DNA of 64,000 nucleotides from CAWFPR01 sp963817635 (GTDB lineage: Bacteria; Acidobacteriota; Vicinamibacteria; Vicinamibacterales; 2-12-FULL-66-21). Location of the stretch: assembly GCA_963817635.1 (NCBI GenBank), contig CAWFPR010000007.1, positions 49,051 to 113,050 on the forward strand, read 5' to 3'. The notes beneath the pieces are model-generated. The model saw nothing but the letters and a program-made list of their open reading frames with translations, searched no databases and was not told where the DNA came from. How positions within the stretch are numbered: the stretch's first letter is position 1; each line of letters begins with the position of its first letter. Both the position numbers and the translations under genes were made by a program. Below, piece after piece: positions 8,170-18,190 of this stretch.

Positions 8170-10199
8170 TCAGAACCGCCATGTCAGCCTGACGGTGCCG
8201 GTTCTCGCGGCACCAGGGTCGGGAGGATTGTCGCGCTCGACGGATCGCGAATTCCGGGTGGGAAGAGCGTGAGGAGGTTCTGGCCTTCGGCAGGCTGACC
8301 GACAGCCCGTTGCCGAGCGTCCACTCGAGGCGGGCATCGACACGTGTATAGCCAGGGATCTACCAGCTGACTGCTGCGGGCCGACGTGGAACACAAGCAG
8401 GTCGGTGTCGATTCGATTGCCGAACGCCAGCGCGGAGTGCGACGCGCCACTGATAGGCGGGCGCGCGGCCGTCGTAGCGCTCGGCCTTCGGGATCGCGGC
8501 TCTCCGCGGCGAGGTGCGGGCGTCAGGTGGAAGGCTGAAAAGGTCCCGACGACCTGCCAGGCCGCGATTCACACGGACGCGCGCCGAGACCTCGGCCCCC
8601 TTGGTGTCGGCATCGAGCAGGTTGCCGAAGACGCTGGCAATCGCTGATCGGCAGGCTGACCGCCGTCGTGAAAGATCAGCGTCGGGGTCGGTCGCTTCGA
8701 TGGTCTGGAGGTGCGAGTAGCGCCTGGTGAACGCCGTCAACGTCGAGCGCTGCGCGCCATGACGCCAATTCGAAGCGATAGCCGCCCTCGGTGGTGACGA
8801 GACGCTCGTCGAGGCGCGGCGGGATTGCCGGCGGCCGTGGCGACGACGGGCAGGGCCGTCGCCGGGCGGCGTGGATGGCGGGAAGGTCGATGTGGACACG
8901 CCTTGTCCGACGAGCGACGGCGTCCGGATCGCGCGCGAGACGGCCGTCCACAGCGTGCTGCCGCCTCCCGAGGTTCCACAGCAGGCGCGCCGTCGGCTGG
9001 AGCGTGCCGCCATCGTCGGATTCGTGCTCGTATTTCGCCCCGAGCGTCAGCTCGAAGCGCGCCGGGGAGCGCGACTTCGTCCTGCGCGAAGACATGGAGC
9101 AGCGTTTCCCGGGCCGAACGGGGATCGAAGCTGTACCCGGGGCCGCCGTCCATGGTCTCGGCGACGGCCCGATAGCCGCCTCCGAAGACGAGGTTGTTCC
9201 GGCCGGATCGGGCGGTGTGGTACATGGCGTCGAGGTCCAGTGTGTGGCGGCGGTAGTCGCCGATCGCTTCGTGCCGCGTGGCCGCGTCGACGAACGACAG
9301 AATCTGCAGCTCATCGCCATTGGCAGGGGCGCGGGTCCATCGGCCGAGCACGTTGGCCAGGCCGTCGCCGCGGGAGACGGCGCGGTCGTTCGCCTCGGCG
9401 CCCGGCGGCGTCGAGGTTCGTCCAGAGAGGCCGCTGCTCTCCTGTCGAGACCGAGCCCTCGAGCAGCCACGACTGAGGGCCGGTCTTCCAGTCGCCCCGA
9501 AACCCGGACGTCAGGCTGCGCCAGTGGTCGCCGGCGGGGCCACCCGATGCCAGCGTGGAGTCACCGATTCGCGGAGGCCTGCGTGAAAACGCGATAGGCG
9601 CCCGACGCGCCCGCGGTTCCGCCGTAACGCAGGGCGAGGTTGCCGCGATCGTGGGTGCCCGCGCCGGCCCTGACCATGAGCCCACGGGTATCGTGAGCGG
9701 TCTTGGTGAGAATGTTGATGACACCGTTGACGGCGGACGTGCCCCAGACGGCGGCGCCGGGCCCCCGGATGACCTCGATGCGATCGATGTCTTCGAGCAT
9801 CACGTCTTCCGTATCCCACATCACGGAGGCGAAGAGGGGGTTGTAGATCGTGCGGCCGTCGATGAGCACGAGCAGCTTGTTCGAGTAGATGCCGCTGAAG
9901 CCGCGGATGGAAATCGCCCACTTGTTCGAATTGACCTGGGCGACCTGCACGCCGGGGACGAGCCGCAGGAGGTCGGGGACCGACGTCATCCCGGAACGCC
10001 GGATGTCGGCCTGGGTGATGATGTACACCGCTGCCGCCACGTCTTCGGCCGTCTGTTCACGGCGGGACGCCGACGTGATCTCGATCCGCATCAGGTCTTC
10101 GAGCGTCGCGCTGGCGAGGTCAGAGGGGCGCGACTGGCCCGAGGCCGGGGCGGCGAGGAGTCCTGCAGCAAGCGCGGCGAACAGGCAACGGATCCGCAT
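8170..10199 (-). CDS. TonB-dependent outer-membrane receptor (many frameshifts)
   Basis: About 675 residues in total. The first 210 are intact: signal peptide after MRIRCLFAALAAGLLAAPASG, then SLASATLEDLMRIEI-type N-terminus and a complete plug domain (EDVAAAVYIITQADIRRSG, SVPDLLRLVPGVQV, ISIRGFSG, LLVLIDGRTIYNP, DIDRIEVIRGPGAAVWG, AVNGVINILTK). The barrel is split over all three frames by one-base shifts but keeps alternating beta-strand sequence and ends in the canonical aromatic residue (VRLTWRF). The start is ATG 10199. The substrate is not evident. It is the first gene of a tight cluster with a YfiR-like protein, hybrid kinase and regulator, so it may act as part of the sensing path. It faces two Crp/Fnr genes across a 232-bp gap. 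Confidence 0.85.
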
Positions 10200-10431
10200 C
10201 CTCCAGACTGGTGGGCAAGACGGCGGCCATGGGGATTGCCGTGCAAACCCGTGCCGGCGCGGCAGAAAGTCGCAGGAACGGCCGGCCGCGGCGGCCGTCC
10301 CGCCGACACGGCGGACGGAGGACCGACACCATCGGGTTGGACGGCGGGGTGTCAGCCAGCGGCCGGCCAGGGGGCGCCGCTGTGCTGTTGTGAACATCCG
10401 CGGGACGGGGCAGCGCGTATCCTCGAAGCCA

Positions 10432-11112
10432 GTGAGAAAGAGCACACCAGTAACAAAACCACTCGAGGTTCAACGTTCGAGGCGTTCCTCGACTCGGCCG
10501 GGCTCTCGAAGAAAATCGTCGAGTTCGGGCGCGACGAAACCATCTTCACGCAGGGCGACGCCAGCCGAGGCTGTGATGTACATCCAGAAAGGCGGCGTGA
10601 AGCTGTCGGTGATCTCGAAAACCGGGCGTGAAGCCGTCGTCGCCATGCTTGGCCCCTCTGAGTTCTTCGGCGAAGGGTGCCTGGCCGGGCAGACTGTCCG
10701 CATCGGGAGCGCGACCGCCACCGTGCCGTCAACCATCCTGGTGATTGCCATGAGCCAGATGGCGCGGGTCCTCCACGAACAGAGCGGACTCTCGGATCGC
10801 TTCATCGCCCACATGCTGTCCAGGAACGCCCGCATCGAGCAGGATCTAGTCGATCAGCTCTTCAACTCCAGCGAGAAGCGGCTCGCCAGGGCCCTGCTGC
10901 TCCTGGCGCGGTATGGCCAGCAGGAGACGCCGCGGCAGGTGGTGGCGAAAATCTCGCAGGAAACGCTCTCCGAAATGGTCGGGACGACGCGATCGCGGGT
11001 GAACTTCTTCATGAACAAGTTCAAGCGGCTCGGTTTCATCGAGTACAACGGCGATCTGGCCGCTGGGATCCGGATCAACAGTTCACTCCTCACCGTCGTC
11101 CTGCACCAGTAA
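10432..11112 (+). CDS. Crp/Fnr-family transcription regulator 1 (two frameshifts)
   Basis: About 226 residues. The likely start is GTG 10432 (RKSTPVTKPLEVQ); frame shifts occur near 10475 and 10565, after which the frame is open to 11112. N-terminal cyclic-nucleotide-type sensor: ETIFTQGDAS, VMYIQKGGVKLSVIS, GREAVVAMLGPSEFFGE, then the dimer helix DRFIAHMLSRNARIEQDLVDQLFNSSEKRLA and a winged helix ISQETLSEMVGTTRSRVNFFMNKFKRLGFIEY. No Cys cluster is present, so it is not an FNR-type oxygen sensor. It is strongly similar along its length to the next gene, so the pair arose by tandem duplication. It is divergent from the TonB-receptor operon. Confidence 0.85.
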   Translation: MRKSTPVTKPLEVQRSRRSSTRPGSRRKSSSSGATKPSSRRATPAEAVMYIQKGGVKLSVISKTGREAVVAMLGPSEFFGEGCLAGQTVRIGSATATVPSTILVIAMSQMARVLHEQSGLSDRFIAHMLSRNARIEQDLVDQLFNSSEKRLARALLLLARYGQQETPRQVVAKISQETLSEMVGTTRSRVNFFMNKFKRLGFIEYNGDLAAGIRINSSLLTVVLHQ

Positions 11113-11187
11113 GATCCAGGCGGGACGCCTCGTAGCCTGAGCTTGCGCCTGCCCGCCGGAGGTGTCACAGTTGAGTTGACCTGAATC

Positions 11188-11844
11188 ATGGCTCCACCGA
11201 AGGCTCGTCCGTTCGACGCTCAGGCCTTTCTCGAGTCGGTCGGACTCGGGAAAGAGGTCATGACGTGCGAGACGGGGGCAACGGTCTTCGCTCAGGGCGA
11301 TCCGTCCGACAGCGTGATGTATGTGCGGTCCGGCGCCATCCGCCTCTCGGTGTTGTCGCACACCGGAAAGGAAGCGATCGTGGCCGTGCTCGGCCCCGGG
11401 GACTTTCTGGGTGAACGGGCGCTCACGGGTCACACGGTCCGGCTGGAAACAGCCACCGCGATTCAGCCGAGCACGGTCCTCATCCTCCCGAAGCGCAAGA
11501 TGAGTCAACTCCTGCACAGCGAGCACGAGTTTTCGGACCGGTTCATCGCGCACATGCTCATGCGGAACGCCCGGCTCGAGGCGGACCTGATCGATCAACT
11601 GTTCAACTCGAGCGAGAAGCGCCTGGCCCGCACTCTGCTCCTGCTCGCGCACTACGGCGGCGTGGAGCAACCCCGTCAACTGCTGCCCGTCGTCTCCCAG
11701 GACATACTCGCCGAGATGATCGGCACGACGAGATCCCGGGTCAATTTCTTCCTCAACAAGTTCAGGAAGCTCGGCTTCATCGACTACGACGATACGAGCT
11801 TCACGGTCAACCCGGCGCTCCTGACCGTCGTCGTCCACGACTGA
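11188..11844 (+). CDS. Crp/Fnr-family transcription regulator 2
   Basis: An intact 218-residue paralogue of the preceding gene. Sensor barrel: ATVFAQGDPSDSVMYVRSGA, HTGKEAIVAVLGPGDFLGERALTG; dimer helix FSDRFIAHMLMRNARLEADLIDQLFNSSEKRLARTL begins as in the neighbour; the winged helix (VSQDILAEMIGTTRSRVNFF) has the same recognition helix, so both probably bind the same or related sites. The effector is unknown, and the classic cAMP-binding RTA(T/S) signature is not evident. The two genes are 75 bp apart and may be co-transcribed. Identical recognition helices with diverged sensor parts suggest competition or heterodimers. Confidence 0.93.
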   Translation: MAPPKARPFDAQAFLESVGLGKEVMTCETGATVFAQGDPSDSVMYVRSGAIRLSVLSHTGKEAIVAVLGPGDFLGERALTGHTVRLETATAIQPSTVLILPKRKMSQLLHSEHEFSDRFIAHMLMRNARLEADLIDQLFNSSEKRLARTLLLLAHYGGVEQPRQLLPVVSQDILAEMIGTTRSRVNFFLNKFRKLGFIDYDDTSFTVNPALLTVVVHD

Positions 11845-11896
11845 GCCAGGCCAGTGGGCGCGAGCTGTCTACGAATCGCAGCAGAGGTGAGGTCCC

Positions 11897-14800
11897 CTAC
11901 TTCACCGATTCGGGTTCCAGGCGGACCAGGTCGGGTGCGGGCGCGGAACTCCGCCGTCCGAATCGCTCCTGCAGCCGTTCCAGGTAGACGTAGTACACCG
12001 GCGTGACGTAGAGCGTCAGCGTCTGCGAGACGAGCAGGCCGCCGACCACCGCCAGGCCGAGCGGCCGCCGGGCCTCGGCGCCCGCTCCGAGACCGAGCGC
12101 GATCGGCAGCGTGCCCATGAGGGCCGCCATCGTCGTCATCATGATGGGACGGAACCGCACGAGGCACGCCTCGTGGATCGCGTCGGCCGCGCTGAGGCCC
12201 CGGTCGCGCTGCGCCTCGATGGCGAAGTCCACCATCATGATCCCGTTCTTCTTCACCAGCCCGACGAGCAGGATGATGCCCGACGAACGCGTAGATGTTC
12301 AGGTCCTGGTGGAAGATCAGCAGCGTGACCAGCGCGCCGAATCCGGCCGACGGCAGGCCGGAAAGGATCGTGAGCGGGTGGATGAAGCTCTCGTACAGGA
12401 TCCCGAGGACGACGTAGATGATGAAGATGGCGAGCGCGAGCACCCAGCCGAGGCCGGTCAACGAGTCCTGGAACGCCTGCGCGGTGCCCTGGAAACTGCC
12501 CGAGACCGTGTCCGGCAGCGTCTGGCGCGCCAGCGCCTCGACGCGGCGCGACCGCGTCACCGAGCGCGACGCCGGGCGCGAGGTTGAACGACAGCGTCAC
12601 CGACGGCAACTGGCCCGTGTGATTCACCGACTGCGGGCCCGACCGTCTGGCGGGTCGTCGCGACAGCCGAGAGCGGCACGAGGGCACCGGACGGCGCCTG
12701 CATGTAGAGCATCGACAGCGCCGCGGGATCCTGCTGGAACTGCGGCGCAACCTGCATGACCACCTGGTACTCGTCGTTCGGCGCGAAGATCTGCGACACC
12801 TGCCGTTCGCCGTACGCCGAACTCAGCGCCGATTCGACCTGGTCCACCGTCAGGCCGAGGGCGGCGATCTGTTCGCGGTCGAGATCGACGGTGATCTGCG
12901 GGTTCTTGATCTGCAGATCGGAGTTGACGTCGAGCAATCCCGGCACGCTCGTGCAGCCGCTCCTCGAACTGCGGGTGCCACGCGATAGAGTTCGTCGGTG
13001 TCGGGATCCTGGAGCGTGAACTGATACTGGCTGCGCGACTGGAACCCGCCGATCCGGATCGCCGGCGGGTTGGTCAGGAACACCCGCAGGCCCGGCACGT
13101 GCGCGAGCTTCGGCCGCAGGTCGTCGATGATCTCGTCCGCGCTCATCGATGCGCTCGCTCGCGCGGCTTGAGATCGATGTTCAGGCGGCCGCCGTTGCCG
13201 CCGACGTTCGACGTGAACGCCGCGACGTTCGGGTCGCGCATCAGGATGTCCATCATCTGACGCTGGTGCGCGACCATGGACTCGAAGCCGATGCCCTGAA
13301 TCGCCTCGGTCTGGCCGCTGATCTGGCCGGTGTCGACGCTCGGGATGAAGCCCTTTCGGCACGATCATGAACAGGTACACCGTCGCGACGAGCAGCACGC
13401 CCGATGACGGCAATCGTCACGAAGCGGAAGCGGATCGTCTGACGCAGCGTCCAGCTGTAGAAGCGCAGCGCGCCCTCGAAGGCGCGCTCGATGACGTTGT
13501 ACATCCAGCCGTGGCGCACGCCATGGAGCGGCTTCAGGAAGCGGCTGCACAGCATCGGCGTCAGCGGTCAGCGACACGACGCCCGACACCAGGATCGCGG
13601 CCGCGATCGTCACCGCGAACTCGTGCATCAGGCGGCCGACGATGCCGCCCATGAAGAGGAGCGGAATGAAGACCGCCGTCAGCGACAGCGTCATCGAGAG
13701 GATCGTGAACGCGATTTCCTTCGAGCCGTTGAAGGCGGCCGTCATGCGCGGCTCGCCCATCTCGAGATGCCGGACGATGTTCTCCAGCATCACGATCGCA
13801 TCGTCGACGACGAAGCCGACCGAGAGCGTCAGGGCCATCAGCGACAGGTTGTCGAGGCTGTAGCCGAGCACGTACATGACCGCGAACGTGCCGACGATGG
13901 AGAAGCGGCAGCGCCAGGCTGGGGATGATCGTGGCCGAGAGATTCCGCAGGAACAGGAAGATGACCAGGATGACGAGGAAGACCGTCAGGACCAGCGTGA
14001 ACTTCACGTCGTGCACCGACTCGCGGATGGCGAGCGAGCGGTCGCTGCGGATGTCGAGCTTGACGGCCGGCGGCATCTGCGCCTGGAGCTGCGGGAGCAG
14101 CGCCTTGATCGCGTCCACGACCTCCACCGTGTTCGTGCCGGGCTGGCGCTGGACCGCGAGGTAGACGCACGGCACGTCGTTGTACCAGCTGATGCTGCGG
14201 TTGTCCTCGACGCCGTCGTAGACGTGCGCGACTTCGCTGAGCCGGACCGGGCTGCCGTTGCGGTAGGCGACGACGATCGGCTTGTAGGCGTCGGCGTCCA
14301 TCAACTGGCCGTTCGCCTCCACGACGAAGTTCTTGTCCGGGCCGTAGAGCGTGCCGGTCGGCCGGTTCACGTTCGCGTCGGCGATCGCCGACGGCGACCT
14401 GGTCCACGCCGATCTGCCGCGACGCGAGCTGGGTCGGGATCGAGGTCGACCCGCACCGCGAACTTCTGCGCGCCGAAGACGTTGACCTGCGCCACGCCGC
14501 TGACCATCGACAGGCGCTGCGCGAGGACCTGCTCGGCATACTGGTCCACCTGCGACAGCTTCATCGTCTGCGAGCTGAGCGTCAGGAACATGACCGGCGA
14601 GGCGGCCGGGTTGACCTTCTGGTACGACGGCGGCGAGGGCATGCCCGGCGGCAGCGAACGCTGGGTGCGCGCGATCATCGACTGCACGTCCTGGGCGGCG
14701 GCGTCGATGTTGCGGCTCAGGTCGAACTGCAGGGTGATGTTGGTGCTCCCCTGGCTGTTGCTCGAGCTGATCGACGTCACGCCCGCAATCGTCGCGAACT

Positions 14801-15008
14801 GCTTTTCGAGCGGCGTGGCGACCGATGCCGCCATCGTCTCTGGACTTGCGCCCGGCAGGTTCGCCCGCACCTGGATGGTCGGGTAGTCGATGGTCGGCAG
14901 ATCGCTGACCGGCAGGAGCCGGTAGCCCATGATCCCGAAGATGAGGATGCTCGTGACGAGCAGCGTCGTCGCAACGGGCCGGCGGATGAAGGGTTCTGCG
15001 ATGTTCAT
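11897..15008 (-). CDS. RND multidrug efflux permease, MdtB/MdtC type (many frameshifts)
   Basis: About 1,037 residues when about nine or ten one-base shifts are bridged. Start ATG 15008 (MNIAEPFIRRPVATTLL); TM1, then the porter domain (LPTIDYPTIQVRANLPGASP, GSTNITLQFDLSRNIDAA), TM2-6 with the proton-relay segment LTLSVGFVVDDAIVMLENIVRH carrying two adjacent Asp, second porter half (SYGERQ-type loop SSAYGERQVSQIFAPNDEYQVVM in part), and TM7-12 ending KNGIMMVDFAIEAQRDRG and ALGLGAGAEARRPLG. The C-terminus ends LVRLEPESVK. It is translationally coupled to the adaptor gene upstream (ATGA overlap at 15005-15008). No TolC-type partner lies nearby. Substrate not predictable. Confidence 0.88.
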
Positions 15009-16295
15009 GGCGTGGTGTTCGGACGAGGCCCGTTGCCGCTGCCACCGGTCCGGCCTCCGGATTCAGGGGCGCGAGTGGTCACGTGCGCGCCAGGCGTGAG
15101 CCGGAGCTGACCGTCGGTCACCACCGTTTCGCCCGGCCTGCAATCCGCTGGCGATGATCACGTCGTCGCCGTGCTGGCGCTGGACGGTGACCTCGCGATA
15201 GTCGACGGTGTGATCCGCCTTGACCACGTAGACGCCCTGGCCGTTCTGTCCGCTCTGGATGGCAGCCGACGGGACGACGATGGCGTTCGCTTGTGTCGCC
15301 AGCAGCAGCTTCACCTGGACGAACAAGCCAGGCCAGAGGCGATGATCGGTGTTGGCGAACGTACCCTTCAGCTTGATGGTGCCGGTCGTGGGGTCAACCG
15401 TGTTGTCGATGAAGCTCACGGTGCCGACCGAGAGCGCCGCCGATTCGGCGTCGGATCCCGGCGCGGCGGTGACGGGCTCCTGCTGACCCGGGAGCAGGGC
15501 CGCCGGCGTGCGCGCTTCGACCCGGAGCGCCTTCTGCGCCTGGTAGCGGCGCACATCGGCCAGAAAGCGGCCCGGGACGGAGAACACGACCCGCACCGGT
15601 GAGACCTGGTTGATGACCACGAGCGGCGTCGCGTCGTTGGCGCGGATCAGGTCCCCCTGGTGGACCATCAGCGCGCCCGTGCGGCCGTCGAGCGGCGCCG
15701 TAATCTGCGCGTACTGGAGGCTGAGGCGCGCCTGCTGGACGGCCGCCTGATCGGCCGCCAGCGTCGCCTGGAGCGACGCGGCGCCGGCCGTCTGCGTTTC
15801 GTACTGGTCCCGCGCAATCAGTCCGCGGTGGAACAGATCCTCGTACCTGGCGGCCTGGGTCTGCGCGTTCCTGGCCTGGGCGGTGTCCTTGGCGAGGACC
15901 GCCTCGGCCTGCTGCAGCGAGGCCTGAAACGGGCGCTCGTCCAGGCTGAACAGCACCTGTCCCTTCCGGACTTCCTGGCCTTCAGCAAAGTGAATCGCGC
16001 CGAGCTGCCCGGTAGTCTGCGGGCGCACCTGGACAGTGGAGAACGCTTCGACGGTGCCGACGGCGTCAATCACGATGGGCACGGCCTTGGACACGACCTG
16101 GGTGGTCACGACCGGGACTGCGGCGCCTGCGGCACCACTCCCTCGCCCTCCGCCCCCCCGCCCTCCACCACCCGGCGCCAGGGCCGTATCAGCCGGGCTG
16201 CAGCCTGCGACCAGGCCGGCAAGCAGGATGACGGACGAAATAAGGGGCTGAGCGAAGCCAGCCGTGGCAGAGGCGTTGCGCGAACGTATCGACAT
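15005..16295 (-). CDS. RND efflux periplasmic adaptor lipoprotein (one frameshift)
   Basis: About 430 residues. The N-terminus MSIRSRNASATAG is followed by a hydrophobic stretch ending in a lipobox (LVAGC), so the protein is probably a lipoprotein. A Gly/Arg-rich linker (PGGGGRGGGGRGSG) follows, then the membrane-fusion-protein order: barrel-sandwich half, alpha hairpin (QAEAVLAKDTAQARNAQTQ), second half, and beta-barrel (TVDPTTGTIKLKGTF, WPGLFVQVKLLL). A one-base shift near 15135 breaks the last 40 codons; the restored tail reads ETVVTDGQLRLTPGAHV and ends with a TGA overlapping the ATG of the RND permease. The pair forms an operon. Confidence 0.92.
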
Positions 16296-16325
16296 GGGTA
16301 TGGAAACGGACAGTTATCCTCTTGA

Positions 16326-17312
16326 TTAACGACGGCCGGGGGCCGGGCGTTTACGCGCCGGGCAGGATGGGAGCGACTCGAAGGCGGGTATTGGGATGCG
16401 ACGGGGGGCCGGCCCCCATCCCGTCACCGGCGTGACGACGGCGGTTGGCGTCTGTAGATACGCGGCCACCTCGAGGTTGGACGGGGAAGCCGGCCGCCAG
16501 CCGTCTAGCGACCACCATCGCCTGCGTCGTCTCTCGCTCGCGAAGCAGCATGTTCCACAGCGCGAACTCGGCCTCGGTGTGGCTGAAAAAATCTGTGTCA
16601 ATCTGGAGCGCCTGTCGAACCGATGCGAGGGCCCGTTTCCTGTTTCCGCCGCCGAACAGCCAGCGCGTGCCCCACGGCATCCTGGTGTCGACGATATAGT
16701 CCATCCAGCCGCGAGCCACGAGGGCGCGTACGTGGCGCGGGTTGGCTTTGAGCACCGCATCGAGCGAGTGCCTGGCTTCCCAGGTACTCGTCCCATCCGG
16801 TGCGGTGGCCCAGCGGGCCGAGCTGGAGCCACACATAGTTCAAATCAAGTTTACCAAGAAAGAAGAGCGCCGTTTCATCCGCAGGGTTCTTCAGCAGCAT
16901 GGTCCGCGCCAGCCCCTGCCCCTGCCGCACGTCGTCAAAAAACGCCTCGATCAGCGCGGGACACGTGCCGCAGGCCTTCAGCGCCGCCTTCTTCTCCGTA
17001 TCCTTCCTGGTTTCGTCCCGGCCCTTCGGACCCTCGAGCAGCGCCTTCAGCTCAAAGAGAATGGCCGAACTGCGCAGCTCGTAGCTGGCGAGATCCAGCA
17101 GTGTCATTCGCGCGGTACTCGAGTGTGAGGGCCGCGGCCGCCTGGTAGTGCCCGCTGTAGAACTGGCGCTGGGCCTCCGCGAACCGGGGGCGTTCGAGCG
17201 GAATCGCCTGGTAGTCCTGGCTGGACTGGGCGTGCGGCGCGGCGGCCTGCACGGCGAGTCCGAGGGTGAAGAGCAGAGCACAATGCGTGCGCGCGGCGGA
17301 GACGAGTGGCAT
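16326..17312 (-). CDS. Secreted hypothetical protein with TPR-like helical repeats (frameshifted)
   Basis: Start ATG 17312 gives a signal peptide (CALLFTLGLAVQAAAPHAQ). The mature sequence, read through two or three one-base shifts (near 17105, 16790 and 16480), consists of helical segments such as RPRFAEAQRQFYSGHYQAAA, LASYELRSSAILFELKALLE and ARHSLDAVLKANPRHVRALV that look like degenerate tetratricopeptide repeats. It also contains ETALFFLGKLDLNYVWLQLG and RALQIDTDFFSHTEAEFALW. Cysteines in KACGTCPALIEAFFDD may form a disulphide. It ends only about 30 bases before the adaptor gene on the same strand, so it may be co-transcribed with the efflux pump. Function unknown. Confidence 0.65.
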
Positions 17313-17319
17313 GCCCCTA

Positions 17320-17709
17320 CTATGAAGGCCTGGCGGGCCAGGTGCCTGTTCCTTTTTGAACAGGGCCGTTTTGAACAGCACCGTTGCCGGCCGGCCGGTC
17401 GGACGGCTGCGGCCCGGAGGGACCGTGCCGACTGGAGCGCGGCGCGGGCCCTGTCAGTGCGCCACGAGGGCGGCCCGGGTTGCGTGTGCCTGCCGGGAGC
17501 CCCGCTGTGGCTGAGGGCTGTCCCGGACGTCGAGCCCGCGGAGCACGCGGGCTCACGCGCGGACGCTCCGCGTGGGGCTCGCTCGGCGGGTGCTGCCTGG
17601 CGTACGCCAGCAGACCCGTCCAGAACGAGATCGCATGCGTGAGGCAGACCTCGCTTCGCGCTGACGGGATGCGCGCAGCCGCGGGCTGGTTGCAGTAGTT
17701 GCAGTGCAT
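17320..17709 (-). CDS. Small CCCH zinc-finger-like protein
   Basis: ATG 17709 opens MHCNYCNQPAAARIPSARSE followed by VCLTHAISFWTGLLAYARQH. Cys3, Cys6, Cys22 and His25 form a plausible zinc site (C-x2-C-x15-C-x2-H). The first 45 residues look conserved in type; the remaining Pro/Arg-rich part to 17320 has the composition of non-coding GC-rich sequence, so the real C-terminus may be earlier, hidden by an indel. No clear Shine-Dalgarno site. It lies between the secreted protein and groES, on the opposite strand to groES. Function unknown. Confidence 0.45.
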   Translation of the reverse strand: MHCNYCNQPAAARIPSARSEVCLTHAISFWTGLLAYARQHPPSEPHAERPRVSPRAPRARRPGQPSATAGLPAGTRNPGRPRGALTGPAPRSSRHGPSGPQPSDRPAGNGAVQNGPVQKGTGTWPARPS

Positions 17710-17843
17710 GGCGACGAGGATACTCAGCCGAGCTGCAGCCTGCTGTACCGTACTGCACACAGTTGTCTCCGTCGCTCCGGCGCCTCGAAACAGGGCTTCG
17801 TGGCGTGTGCAATAGTGAACGCGTCCCCCGCGCCTCTTCCTTC

Positions 17844-17849
17844 TATACT
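17844..17849 (+). promoter_or_regulatory. Candidate -10 element (TATACT) for groES-groEL
   Basis: TATACT lies 38 bases before the groES ATG, giving a leader of about 30 bases that contains CGGAG as a possible ribosome site. No CIRCE inverted repeat (TTAGCACTC-N9-GAGTGCTAA) is visible in the upstream 150 bases, so HrcA control is not supported here. Pattern-based call. Confidence 0.35.
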
Positions 17850-17887
17850 CGCCCCACAGACACGCGACAACCGGAGTTCATCGATCC

Positions 17888-18190
17888 ATGATGACGATTT
17901 CACCGCTGCACGACCGGCTCATCGTCCGCCGCCTCGACGAATCGCCCGACCAGGCCGCCGGAGTAATTGTGATCCCGGATTCCGCCAAGGAAAAGCCGCA
18001 ATTCGGCACCGTGCTCGCCGCGGGTCCGGGCCGGTTCGGCAAGGGCGGCAGCCGGGTGCCGCTCGACGTCAAGGCAGGGGACACTATTCTCTTCGGCAAG
18101 TATTCCGGTCAGGAGATCAAGCTGGACGGCGTCGACTATCTCATCATGAAGGAAGACGACGTGCTCGCCGTCCGGGAGCGGAAGCAGTAA
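17888..18190 (+). CDS. groES: Co-chaperonin GroES
   Basis: An intact 100-residue co-chaperonin (10-kDa family). Conserved features: N-terminal PLHDRLIVRRLDE, the mobile loop with AGVIVIPDSAKEKPQ where it contacts the GroEL apical domain, GTVLAAGPG, VKAGDTILFGKYSGQEIKLDG, and the C-terminal EDDVLAV. It forms the heptameric lid of the GroEL folding chamber in the cytoplasm. Its TAA shares one base with the ATG of groEL (TAATG at 18188-18192), a tight coupling. A second in-frame ATG is the next codon. Confidence 0.97.
   Translation: MMTISPLHDRLIVRRLDESPDQAAGVIVIPDSAKEKPQFGTVLAAGPGRFGKGGSRVPLDVKAGDTILFGKYSGQEIKLDGVDYLIMKEDDVLAVRERKQ

Noticed and set aside
1909..16295. Interpretation of the frameshifted signalling and efflux genes as true pseudogenes
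   Set aside because: Catalytic and structural motifs are all kept in order, only single bases are involved, and groEL and the FtsB-like gene show the same defects; sequence error is the simpler explanation.
17700..17888. CIRCE-type heat-shock operator before groES
   Set aside because: No inverted repeat resembling TTAGCACTC-N9-GAGTGCTAA is present; only a -10-like TATACT can be supported.
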